Source: an uncultured Collinsella sp. (GTDB lineage Bacteria > Actinomycetota > Coriobacteriia > Coriobacteriales > Coriobacteriaceae). Taken from it: a stretch of 16,279 nt of DNA. The stretch is taken from positions 1-16,279 of the forward strand of contig CABSNL010000044.1 of NCBI GenBank assembly GCA_902479095.1, in the 5' to 3' direction. A program made the translations under genes and the position numbers. Below, in pieces: positions 6,873-12,725 of the stretch. Below the pieces are notes generated by a model that was not told where the DNA came from, made no database searches, and saw only the letters and a list, made by a program, of their open reading frames with translations. How positions within the stretch are numbered: the stretch's first letter is position 1; every line of letters starts with the position of its first letter.

Positions 6873-7877
6873 ATGACTGTTACGTTCGAAGGTTACGAGC
6901 GCCGCGCTGACAAGATCAACAAGTGCCTCGCCGACAACGGCATCGCCTCCCTCGAGGAAGCTCTGCAGATCTGCACCGACAAGGGCTTCAACCCGCGTGA
7001 GATCGTCAACAACACCCAGTCCATCGCCTTCCAGAACGCCGAGTGGGCCTACACCCTCGGTTGCGCTCTCGCTGTCAAGCGTGGCGCCAAGTCCGCTTCT
7101 GAGGCTGCCGCCATCATCGGCGAGGGCATCCAGGCCTTCACCGTTCCCGGCTCCGTCGCCGAGGACCGCAAGGTCGGTCTGGGCCACGGCAACCTGGGCG
7201 CTATGCTGCTCTCCGACGACACCGAGTGCTTCGCCTTCCTGGCCGGTCACGAGTCCTTCGCTGCCGCTGAGGGTGCTATCGGCCTGGCTCTGAACGCCAA
7301 CAAGGCTCGCAAGAAGCCGCTGCGCGTCATCCTCAACGGTCTGGGCAAGGACGCTGCTCAGATCATCGCCCGCATCAACGGCTTCACCTACGTGAAGACC
7401 CAGTTCGACTACTTCACGGGCGAGCTCAAGGTCGTCGAGACCATCCCCTACTCCGATGGTCCCCGCGCCGCCGTCAACTGCTACGGCGCCGACGACGTCC
7501 GCGAGGGCGTTGCCATCATGTGGCACGAGAACGTCGACATCTCGATCACCGGTAACTCCACCAACCCCACGCGCTTCCAGCACCCCGTCGCTGGCACCTA
7601 CAAGAAGGAGCGCCTCGAGGCTGGCAAGAAGTACTTCTCCGTCGCTTCTGGTGGCGGCACTGGCCGTACCCTGCACCCGGACAACATGGGCGCCGGCCCT
7701 GCCTCTTACGGCATGACCGACACCATGGGCCGTATGCACTCCGACGCCCAGTTCGCCGGTTCTTCCTCCGTGCCTGCGCACGTCGACATGATGGGTCTCA
7801 TCGGCATGGGCAACAACCCCATGGTCGGTGCCACCGTCGCCTGCGCTGTCGCCGTCGAGGAGGCCCTCAAGGCCTAA
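6873..7877 (+). CDS. GGGtGRT family protein, function unknown
   Basis: 334 residues carrying the family-naming motif GGGTGRT at 260-266, just after SVAS and before LHPDNMGAG. This matches the Pfam-style GGGtGRT protein family, which occurs mainly in anaerobes and has no established activity that I know of. The glycine-rich motif suggests a nucleotide or phosphate loop, but that is a guess. Six cysteines (18, 34, 64, 119, 203, 324) are scattered without a CxxC. There is no signal peptide or membrane segment, so it should be cytoplasmic. It has a strong ribosome site (GGGAGGG), and all 13 Phe codons are TTC. It is co-transcribed with the NifU-like gene, which makes a role tied to Fe-S chemistry plausible. 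Confidence 0.88.
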   Translation: MTVTFEGYERRADKINKCLADNGIASLEEALQICTDKGFNPREIVNNTQSIAFQNAEWAYTLGCALAVKRGAKSASEAAAIIGEGIQAFTVPGSVAEDRKVGLGHGNLGAMLLSDDTECFAFLAGHESFAAAEGAIGLALNANKARKKPLRVILNGLGKDAAQIIARINGFTYVKTQFDYFTGELKVVETIPYSDGPRAAVNCYGADDVREGVAIMWHENVDISITGNSTNPTRFQHPVAGTYKKERLEAGKKYFSVASGGGTGRTLHPDNMGAGPASYGMTDTMGRMHSDAQFAGSSSVPAHVDMMGLIGMGNNPMVGATVACAVAVEEALKA

Positions 7878-7912
7878 TCGCGCCCGCGCGATGCTCATAT
7901 AGTTGAGCTTTG

Positions 7913-7945
7913 GAGCCGCTACCTTTCGAGGTAGCGGCTCTTTTT
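7913..7945 (+). terminator. Intrinsic terminator after the GGGtGRT gene
   Basis: A perfect 11-bp stem, GAGCCGCTACC (7913-7923) with GGTAGCGGCTC (7930-7940), has a 6-nt loop and is followed by TTTTTG. It lies about 35 nt after the stop and separates the two-gene unit from the FAD gene. Confidence 0.93.
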
Positions 7946-8133
7946 GTTTGCGCTGTCGCAGGGTAGCTAATGCCGATATATCAGTTGGGGCGAAATACAA
8001 GATGTGATGAGATGGAGCGTCAGAGCGTCCATGACGCCCACCTGCCATATTTGCCCTTTACCGATTTGCCGAGTCTTTGCGGCCCCATTGCCGATCACCC
8101 GTGCGACAATGCGCCGGACGAGAAAGGAATCCG

Positions 8134-9660
8134 ATGGAATCGACTGATGTACTGGTAATTGGATCTGGCATTGCGGGCCTTTGCGCCGCCATCGAAGCGG
8201 CACGCACGGGTGCAACCGTCACTGTGGCAAGCGCCGGCAAGACTATGAGTGGATCGAGCTTCTTCCCCGGAACCTGGGGCCTAGGGCTTATCGGACCCGT
8301 TAACGAAGACGACGAGCAGGACCTCATCGACACCATCCTGGCCGTCGGCGGCGGCGTTGCCGACCCCGAACTCGTCCAAGCGTTCGTCCACGGCATTCCC
8401 CAAGCGATTGACTGGCTCGAGCAAGACCTGGGCGTTGAGCTCCAGCGTCCGCAAAGCGCTGAGAGCGCTCAGCAAAATCAGTTTATCCCCTGCTTTGACC
8501 ACAAGACGCGCATGTGGCGCGGCCTCACCCGCAAGCCCCTTGAGGACGCTCTGACGACCTGGATCGAGTCGCTCGGCATTCGCCTGCTCCCCCGCCATGA
8601 GCTTATCGACCTTGTTGAGGACACGAACGGCAGGATCACCGGAACCATGCTCTACGACCTTACCGAAAATCGAATCATGCCCTTTGCTGCCAAGGCTACG
8701 ATCATCGCAGCCGGTGGCACAGGCGGCCTGTTCGAGCGCAGCCTTACGTCGGCTGATATGCTCAGCTCCTCGCAGGCCATCGCACTGGCGCACGGCGCAT
8801 CGCTTACTAATATAGAGTTCATGCAGATGATGCCCGGCTTCATCGAGCCCAAGCGCAACCTGGTCTTCAACGAGAAAACCTGGCGCTACGTACATGTAGA
8901 CCAGCCGGTAGATATTGCCGACGACAAGCTGGACGACCTGCTCGAGCAGCGCTCTGGATATGGTCCCTTCACGTCACGCTTGGCCTCCCGCGCCATCGAT
9001 CTCGTCATCGATCAGGCAGGTGCCGAAGGCCTGGCGCTCCGCTACGACTTCCCCCGCGAGGATGTCCCAGAGTTTGTGCAGACCTTTGCCACCTGGCTGC
9101 AAGACGAGCACGGCATCGCGCCGACCGACGAGATGCGCGTTGCGATGTATGCCCACGCCGCTAACGGCGGCATCAAGATCGATAAGACCGCGCACACGGG
9201 CGTTGAGGGCCTCTACGCTTGCGGCGAGGCGACAGGCGGCATGCACGGCGCCGACCGCATTGGTGGCTTGTCAAGCGCCAACGGCATCGTATTCGGACGT
9301 ATCGCGGGCGCATCGGCAGCCCTCACAGCGCAGAAAGAGCCTGAAGCGGCCCTGAAGACGGATATCACCCTCCCCCAGTACGGCATTGCCACAACAGATG
9401 CCGATCGCCTGACACACAGCCTTAGGCACACGATGAGCACCTATTGCATGATCAACAGGACCGAAACAGGCCTATCCGAGGCCCTGCAACAGCTTGAAAG
9501 CCTGCAAGACAAGGCCATGGCGCTGAGCAAGCCGCATGCCGATGACAGCGAGATCGCAGCCCTCGCCCGCCTACAGTCGCAGATTCAGCTGTCGACGGAG
9601 ATGGTCAAAGCCATGCGTAAGCGGACCGAAAGTCTCGGATCGCACTATCGAGCGGATTAA
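8134..9660 (+). CDS. FAD-dependent oxidoreductase, fumarate reductase / L-aspartate oxidase superfamily
   Basis: 508 residues from the ATG at 8134, which has AAAGGA upstream. The N-terminal Rossmann FAD site is VLVIGSGIAGLCAAIEAA (G10-x-G12-x-x-G15), and IIAAGGTGGLF (190-200) is the second FAD contact. EATGGMHGADRIGG (365-378), with an arginine at 375 and FAD-proximal SSANGIVFG, resembles the C-terminal FAD/substrate region of SdhA, FrdA and NadB. The end, RTESLGSHYRAD, is very like L-aspartate oxidase. The substrate histidine block (FxQFHPT in the family) reads FMQMMPG here, so that histidine is lost. H341 and the arginines near 282 and 286 remain. There is no signal peptide, heme or FMN domain, and no nadA or nadC nearby, so the substrate is unknown. 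Confidence 0.82.
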   Translation: MESTDVLVIGSGIAGLCAAIEAARTGATVTVASAGKTMSGSSFFPGTWGLGLIGPVNEDDEQDLIDTILAVGGGVADPELVQAFVHGIPQAIDWLEQDLGVELQRPQSAESAQQNQFIPCFDHKTRMWRGLTRKPLEDALTTWIESLGIRLLPRHELIDLVEDTNGRITGTMLYDLTENRIMPFAAKATIIAAGGTGGLFERSLTSADMLSSSQAIALAHGASLTNIEFMQMMPGFIEPKRNLVFNEKTWRYVHVDQPVDIADDKLDDLLEQRSGYGPFTSRLASRAIDLVIDQAGAEGLALRYDFPREDVPEFVQTFATWLQDEHGIAPTDEMRVAMYAHAANGGIKIDKTAHTGVEGLYACGEATGGMHGADRIGGLSSANGIVFGRIAGASAALTAQKEPEAALKTDITLPQYGIATTDADRLTHSLRHTMSTYCMINRTETGLSEALQQLESLQDKAMALSKPHADDSEIAALARLQSQIQLSTEMVKAMRKRTESLGSHYRAD

Positions 9661-9702
9661 ACCGGACACCTATCTAAAGCAGAACACAATCAATCGATAT
9701 CC

Positions 9703-9738
9703 ATGGGCCCCGTGAGCTTGAAGCAGCACGGGGCCCAT
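9703..9738. repeat. Perfect 12-bp hairpin after the FAD gene
   Basis: ATGGGCCCCGTG (9703-9714) pairs perfectly with 9727-9738 around a 12-nt loop, 42 nt after the FAD gene stop. The position suits a terminator, but neither strand has a T-tract after the stem. It may be Rho-assisted, an RNA-stability hairpin, or a binding site. Confidence 0.6.
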
Positions 9739-9821
9739 TCGTGTCCGCACGACAGCGTATCCTTATTCTGAATATAGAGCGGGCAAAGCCCGCATAGAAA
9801 ATAGACCAGCGAGGAGGAGAT

Positions 9822-10682
9822 ATGGACAGCAGGGATATCGAGAAATGGCGTGTCGAACTTGACAGCTACGCCCATGTGGAAGACGGCGTTGAGTATTGGC
9901 TCGCACGCGATTTAATGGAACCCATGGGGTACACTCGATGGGAGAACTTCGCCGAAGTTGTTAAGAGGGCAAAAGTCTCGTGCGAAACAAACAAAACTCC
10001 AGTTGATTCCCATTTTCGTGACACCACGAAAATGGTAACTGCCGGTGTCGCCGCTCGCGCGGTTAAAGACTACAAACTTACGCGCTATGCATGCTATTTA
10101 ATCGCACAGAACGGAGATTCAAACAAGCCAGAGATCGCGCTCGCCCAGGCATACTTCGCCGTGCAGACACGCCGTCAGGAGCTCATAGAGCAGCGCTTCG
10201 CAGAGATTCAGCGCTTGCAGGCGCGCCACTCGCTATCCGATTCAGAGAAACAGCTCTCGGGCATTGCGTTCAAACGAGGCGTGGACTCCAAAGGATTCGC
10301 GATCATCAAGTCGAAGGGCGATGAGGCGTTATTCGGCGGCAGAAGCACGGCGGACATGAAGCGGCAGCTTGGTGTGCCCAAGAGTACTGCATTGGCGGAC
10401 AAGCTAGCCGATGTTCTCATCAAAGCAAAGGACCTCACGAACTCGATGACGGCCTTCAACGCCGAGGAACACGACTTGTACGGTCTGGACCAGATCAAAC
10501 AAGAACACGTCGAGAACAACACGAGCGTGCGTGGCAGCCTCATCGACCGCGGAATTGTCCCCGAGAACCTACCGCCTGCCGAGGATACAAAAAAGCTCGA
10601 ACGTCGCGTGAAGACAGACGAGAAGAAACTCAAGGAGGGTACTGACGGTTTTACCGATCCCCAGGGTAGGCTCGATCTGTGA
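9822..10682 (+). CDS. dinD: DinD-like DNA-damage-inducible protein
   Basis: 286 residues, close to the usual 270-290. It matches the DinD family: EYWLARDLMEPMGYTRWENFAEVVKRA (about 24-50), then a DYKLTRYACYLIAQNGD block and AQAYFAVQTRRQELIEQR, then a charged coiled C-terminal region. In Escherichia coli DinD is SOS-induced and interferes with RecA filaments. That role is known for the family and not shown here. The ribosome site AGGAGGAG is very strong. The 5' leader has a short GCGGGC/GCCCGC hairpin (9779-9793), and I saw no actinobacterial or Gram-positive LexA box upstream. Codon use is more A/T-rich than its neighbours (AAA, ACT, GTT, CGA), and it abuts a scarred tRNA cluster, suggesting horizontal acquisition. 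Confidence 0.88.
   Translation: MDSRDIEKWRVELDSYAHVEDGVEYWLARDLMEPMGYTRWENFAEVVKRAKVSCETNKTPVDSHFRDTTKMVTAGVAARAVKDYKLTRYACYLIAQNGDSNKPEIALAQAYFAVQTRRQELIEQRFAEIQRLQARHSLSDSEKQLSGIAFKRGVDSKGFAIIKSKGDEALFGGRSTADMKRQLGVPKSTALADKLADVLIKAKDLTNSMTAFNAEEHDLYGLDQIKQEHVENNTSVRGSLIDRGIVPENLPPAEDTKKLERRVKTDEKKLKEGTDGFTDPQGRLDL
10010..10035. repeat. Perfect 11-bp inverted repeat inside dinD
   Basis: CCATTTTCGTG (10010-10020), loop ACAC, then CACGAAAATGG (10025-10035). It encodes the HFRDTTKMV stretch of DinD, which is conserved in the family, so the symmetry may be partly coincidental. Confidence 0.7.
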
Positions 10683-10725
10683 AAGCGGCTGGGCCCTTTC
10701 GGGTTCGACCCCATGCGAGGTCAAC

Positions 10726-10756
10726 AAAAAAGCGACCAGCCTGAGCCAGTCGCTTT
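10726..10756 (-). terminator. Duplicate tRNA-type terminator hairpin
   Basis: AAAGCGAC (10729-10736) pairs with GTCGCTTT (10749-10756). On the minus strand it is followed by six T. It duplicates the working tRNA terminator at 10903-10933. On the plus strand the same hairpin (stem then TTTAA) may also end dinD transcription. Confidence 0.72.
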
Positions 10757-10766
10757 AACGATCTTT

Positions 10767-10786
10767 GGGTGGGCCGTCAGGGGGTC
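10767..10786 (-). pseudogene. Truncated tRNA-Lys relic (3' end only)
   Basis: The last ~20 nt of tRNA-Lys (acceptor 3' strand and half the T-arm) are nearly identical to 10943-10962, except that CCA has become CCC. Beyond 10786 the sequence diverges completely, so no tRNA could form. It is a leftover of duplication or integration. Confidence 0.75.
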
Positions 10787-10787
10787 A

Positions 10788-10871
10788 GCCTGCTGTGCAG
10801 GCGGTCGCTGCGGCGCTTCGCGCCTTGCGCGCTGCGCTGGCAAATGCTTACGCATTTCCTCAGCTCCGCGC
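10788..10871. repeat. Palindrome cluster, possibly REP-like
   Basis: Three consecutive hairpins fill the insert between the direct repeats: GCCTGC-TGT-GCAGGC (10788-10802), GGCGC-TTC-GCGCC (10812-10824), and a larger imperfect palindrome around AAATGC-TTAC-GCATTT (10842-10857) with partly complementary GC-rich flanks out to about 10828 and 10871. No open frame here looks real. The layout resembles dispersed extragenic palindromes, but only one copy is in this window. Confidence 0.55.
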
Positions 10872-10877
10872 CCCGAC

Positions 10878-10962
10878 GGGTTCGACCCGATGCGAGGTTA
10901 ACAAAAAAGCGACCAGCCTAAGCCAGTCGCTTTAACATGCTTTGGTGGGCCGTCAGGGGGTC
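10878..10962. repeat. Direct repeat copy 2 (intact tRNA-Lys side)
   Basis: 85 bp matching 10701-10786. It contains the functional tRNA terminator and runs into the intact tRNA-Lys gene. The two copies are separated by 91 bp of palindromic sequence. Confidence 0.85.
10903..10933 (-). terminator. Intrinsic terminator of the His-Lys-Lys tRNA operon
   Basis: On the minus strand AAAGCGAC...GTCGCTTT forms an 8-bp outer stem with a GGC/GCC-rich inner part, followed by TTTTTTG. It lies 9 nt beyond the CCA end of the last tRNA-Lys. Confidence 0.85.
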
Positions 10963-11018
10963 GAACCCTGGACCTTGGGATTAAGAGTCCCCTGCTCTAC
11001 CAACTGAGCTAACGACCC
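10943..11018 (-). tRNA. tRNA-Lys (anticodon CTT)
   Basis: 76 nt including encoded CCA. Acceptor GGGTCGT pairs with ACGGCCC (one G-U). D-arm is GCTC/GAGC, the anticodon loop CTCTTAA gives CTT, and the T-arm CAGGG/CCCTG carries loop TTCGACC. The outermost anticodon-stem pair is a G-A mismatch. It differs from the next tRNA-Lys at one position, in the T-loop. Confidence 0.96.
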
Positions 11019-11022
11019 AAAG

Positions 11023-11048
11023 CTAAAGTCCGTTGTGGCGGACTTTAG
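11023..11048. repeat. Perfect 10-bp hairpin between the two tRNA-Lys genes
   Basis: CTAAAGTCCG (11023-11032), 6-nt loop, CGGACTTTAG (11039-11048). There is no T-tract, so it is more likely a processing or spacer structure of the tRNA precursor than a terminator. Confidence 0.6.
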
Positions 11049-11061
11049 AGAAGATATCGTG

Positions 11062-11137
11062 TGGTGGGCCGTCAGGGGTTCGAACCCTGGACCTTGGGAT
11101 TAAGAGTCCCCTGCTCTACCAACTGAGCTAACGACCC
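11062..11137 (-). tRNA. tRNA-Lys (anticodon CTT), second copy
   Basis: 76 nt including encoded CCA, with the same cloverleaf and CTT anticodon as 10943-11018 and the standard T-loop TTCGAAC. It lies 43 nt upstream of the other copy in the direction of transcription. This looks like a recent tandem duplication, since two copies of one isoacceptor in a row are otherwise unnecessary. Confidence 0.96.
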
Positions 11138-11159
11138 GATATCAACACAAAGCAAGAAC

Positions 11160-11237
11160 TGGGGTGGGTAAAGGGACTCGAACCCTCGACCTACGGGACC
11201 ACAACCCGTCGCTCTAGCCAACTGAGCTACACCCACC
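11160..11237 (-). tRNA. tRNA-His (anticodon GTG)
   Basis: 78 nt including G-1 and encoded CCA. Acceptor GTGGGTG pairs with TACCCAC, with the extra G-1:C73 pair diagnostic of tRNA-His. The anticodon stem ACGGG/CCCGT encloses TTGTGGT, giving GTG. It is the first gene of the minus-strand tRNA operon. Confidence 0.96.
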
Positions 11238-11256
11238 GTGTCCTGTGCGCTTCGCG

Positions 11257-11292
11257 CTCGACTATTATTGCAAGGAACGCCACGCGATGCAA
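11257..11292 (-). promoter_or_regulatory. Candidate promoter of the tRNA operon
   Basis: Minus strand: -35 TTGCAT (11287-11292), 17-nt spacer, -10 AATAAT (11264-11269). Predicted start near 11257, about 20 nt before tRNA-His, a typical tRNA leader length. Confidence 0.6.
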
Positions 11293-11299
11293 GCCCCAA

Positions 11300-11318
11300 T
11301 TTTCAAGAATTTTGAAAA
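11300..11318. repeat. A/T-rich inverted repeat upstream of the aminotransferase
   Basis: TTTTCAA (11300-11306) and TTGAAAA (11312-11318) are separated by 5 nt, in the divergent region between the tRNA promoter and the aminotransferase. It could be an operator. Nothing more can be said. Confidence 0.35.
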
Positions 11319-11402
11319 GAGTTTTTCGAGACCATTTCGAGCAAATCCCACCGGTTTCATGGGAGTAAACTTGCCCCACTGCAAATCCTCGAAAGGACCG
11401 TC

Positions 11403-12584
11403 ATGAAAGAACTCTCCAACCGCACGGCAAGATTTACCGATTCGGTCATCCGCCGCATGACACGCATCTCCAATAAGTATGGCGCTGTCAATCTCTCGCA
11501 GGGCTTCCCTGACTTCGATCCCCCAGCGCAGCTGCTCGATAGCCTCAGCGCCATCGCCAGCGACCCCAAGCCGCTCTATCACCAGTACTCCATCACCTGG
11601 GGCTCCCAGGCCATGCGCGAGGCGCTCGCCGCCAAACAGGAGCACTTTATGGGCATGCCGGTGAACCCCAACGAGAATATCGTAGTCACCTGCGGCTCCA
11701 CCGAGGCCATGATGGCCGCCATGATGACGGTTACGAACCCCGGAGACAAGGTCGTCATCTTCTCGCCGTTCTACGAGAACTACGGCGCCGACACAATCCT
11801 TTCAGGTGCCGAGCCCATCTACGTACCGCTCAACCCGCCCACGTTCGACTTCGATCGCGAGGCGCTCGAGGCAGCCTTCCGCGACAACGACCCCAAGGCC
11901 ATCGTCCTGTGCAACCCTTCCAACCCCTGCGGCAAGGTCTTTACGCGCGAGGAACTCACCTTTATCGCCGACCTCTGCAAAAAGTACGACGCCTACTGCA
12001 TCACCGACGAAGTATACGAGCACATCGTCTACGCACCCCATGAGCACGTCTACATGGCCACGCTGCCTGGCATGTTCGAGCGCACCATCAGCTGCAGCTC
12101 GCTGTCCAAGACGTACTCCATCACCGGCTGGCGCCTGGGCTACACCATCGCCCCTGCCGAGATCACCGAGCGCATCAAGAAGGTCCACGACTTCCTCACC
12201 GTGGGTGCCGCCGCTCCCCTGCAGGAAGCCGTCGTCACCGCCCTCAACTTCAACGACAGCTATTACGATGAGGTCCTTGACCTCTACACCGCCAAACGCG
12301 ACCTGTTCTGCCAGGGACTCGATAGCATCGGTCTTGAGCATAACGTGCCGCAGGGCGCCTACTACGTCATGATGGACATCTCTGAGTTTGGCTATGACAG
12401 CGACCTCGAATTCTGCGAGGACCTCGCATCCAAGGTGGGCGTGGGCGCCGTGCCCGGCTCGAGCTTCTTCCGCGAGCCCGTCAACCATCTGATTCGTTTC
12501 CACTTTGCCAAGCGAGACGAGACGCTTAACGCGGCGCTGGAGAACCTCAAGTCGTTACGTGATAAAATCAAGCCGCGCGGGTAA
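11403..12584 (+). CDS. Class I/II PLP-dependent aminotransferase
   Basis: 393 residues, normal for fold-type I aminotransferases, which move an amino group between an amino acid and a 2-oxoacid. Visible are NLSQGFPDFDPP (30-41, substrate-side loop), HQYSITWGSQAMREALA (60-76), NPSNPCGK (171-178, with N174), DEVYEH (202-207, D202 and Y205 contact PLP), the Schiff-base lysine K236 in SSLSKTYSITGWRLGY, and R365 in IRFHFAKRD for the substrate carboxylate. The N-terminal pattern is closest to the YbdL/kynurenine-aminotransferase group that takes methionine, glutamine or aromatic amino acids. The exact substrate cannot be read. AAAGGA lies seven nt before the ATG. It is a single-gene unit with its own terminator. 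Confidence 0.92.
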   Translation: MKELSNRTARFTDSVIRRMTRISNKYGAVNLSQGFPDFDPPAQLLDSLSAIASDPKPLYHQYSITWGSQAMREALAAKQEHFMGMPVNPNENIVVTCGSTEAMMAAMMTVTNPGDKVVIFSPFYENYGADTILSGAEPIYVPLNPPTFDFDREALEAAFRDNDPKAIVLCNPSNPCGKVFTREELTFIADLCKKYDAYCITDEVYEHIVYAPHEHVYMATLPGMFERTISCSSLSKTYSITGWRLGYTIAPAEITERIKKVHDFLTVGAAAPLQEAVVTALNFNDSYYDEVLDLYTAKRDLFCQGLDSIGLEHNVPQGAYYVMMDISEFGYDSDLEFCEDLASKVGVGAVPGSSFFREPVNHLIRFHFAKRDETLNAALENLKSLRDKIKPRG

Positions 12585-12610
12585 GGACGGCCCGGCAACT
12601 AAAGCAACCA

Positions 12611-12652
12611 AAGAAGCCTCGCACCGCCCGCCGCGTTGCGAGGCTTCTTTTT
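12611..12652 (+). terminator. Intrinsic terminator after the aminotransferase
   Basis: A stem of 13 bp, AAGAAGCCTCGCA (12611-12623) with TGCGAGGCTTCTT (12637-12649), is followed by a T-run to 12652. It lies about 27 nt after the stop. Confidence 0.92.
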
Positions 12653-12658
12653 ATAGCG

Positions 12659-12687
12659 CTTTCTTAAATGGTTTAGAGCTCTATACT
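12659..12687 (+). promoter_or_regulatory. Weak candidate promoter of the ROK kinase gene
   Basis: TATACT (12682-12687) is a good -10, but the -35 region (TTTCTT around 12660) is poor. It sits between the preceding terminator and the kinase start at 12726, where a promoter is needed. Confidence 0.4.
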
Positions 12688-12725
12688 TTAGTCACGGAGC
12701 AACTCGTCCCAGAGAGAGGAATACT

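Larger units (their letters stand above)
10701..10786. repeat. Direct repeat copy 1 (terminator plus tRNA-Lys 3' end)
   Basis: About 86 bp, matching 10878-10962 with only a few substitutions and small indels. Both copies begin GGGTTCGACCC, contain the same hairpin, and end within the T-arm of tRNA-Lys at GGGGGTC. Copy 1 stops exactly where the tRNA sequence is lost. Confidence 0.85.

Noticed and set aside
6129..8048. Very long minus-strand open frame (639 codons) opposite the NifU-like and GGGtGRT genes
   Set aside because: It is the antisense shadow of two strongly biased coding genes: near-uniform C/G third positions remove stop codons from the opposite strand. Its translation is Val/Leu/Gly/Asp-rich low complexity with no recognisable domain.
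7970..8158. Small open frame upstream of the FAD gene
   Set aside because: No ribosome site, no recognisable domain, and it overlaps the start of the FAD gene in another frame.
8134..9660. Calling the FAD gene nadB (L-aspartate oxidase)
   Set aside because: The key FHPT histidine is missing and no nadA or nadC is adjacent; superfamily membership is all the sequence supports.
9739..9821. LexA/SOS box upstream of dinD
   Set aside because: I looked for the Gram-positive type GAAC-N4-GTTC and for close variants and found none.
10701..10962. CRISPR array
   Set aside because: Only two repeats of ~85 bp, one embedded in a tRNA gene, with a single 91-bp spacer full of palindromes; no cas genes.
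11072..11299. Small minus-strand open frame across the tRNA cluster
   Set aside because: It runs through two tRNA genes and the tRNA promoter; the tRNAs explain the sequence.
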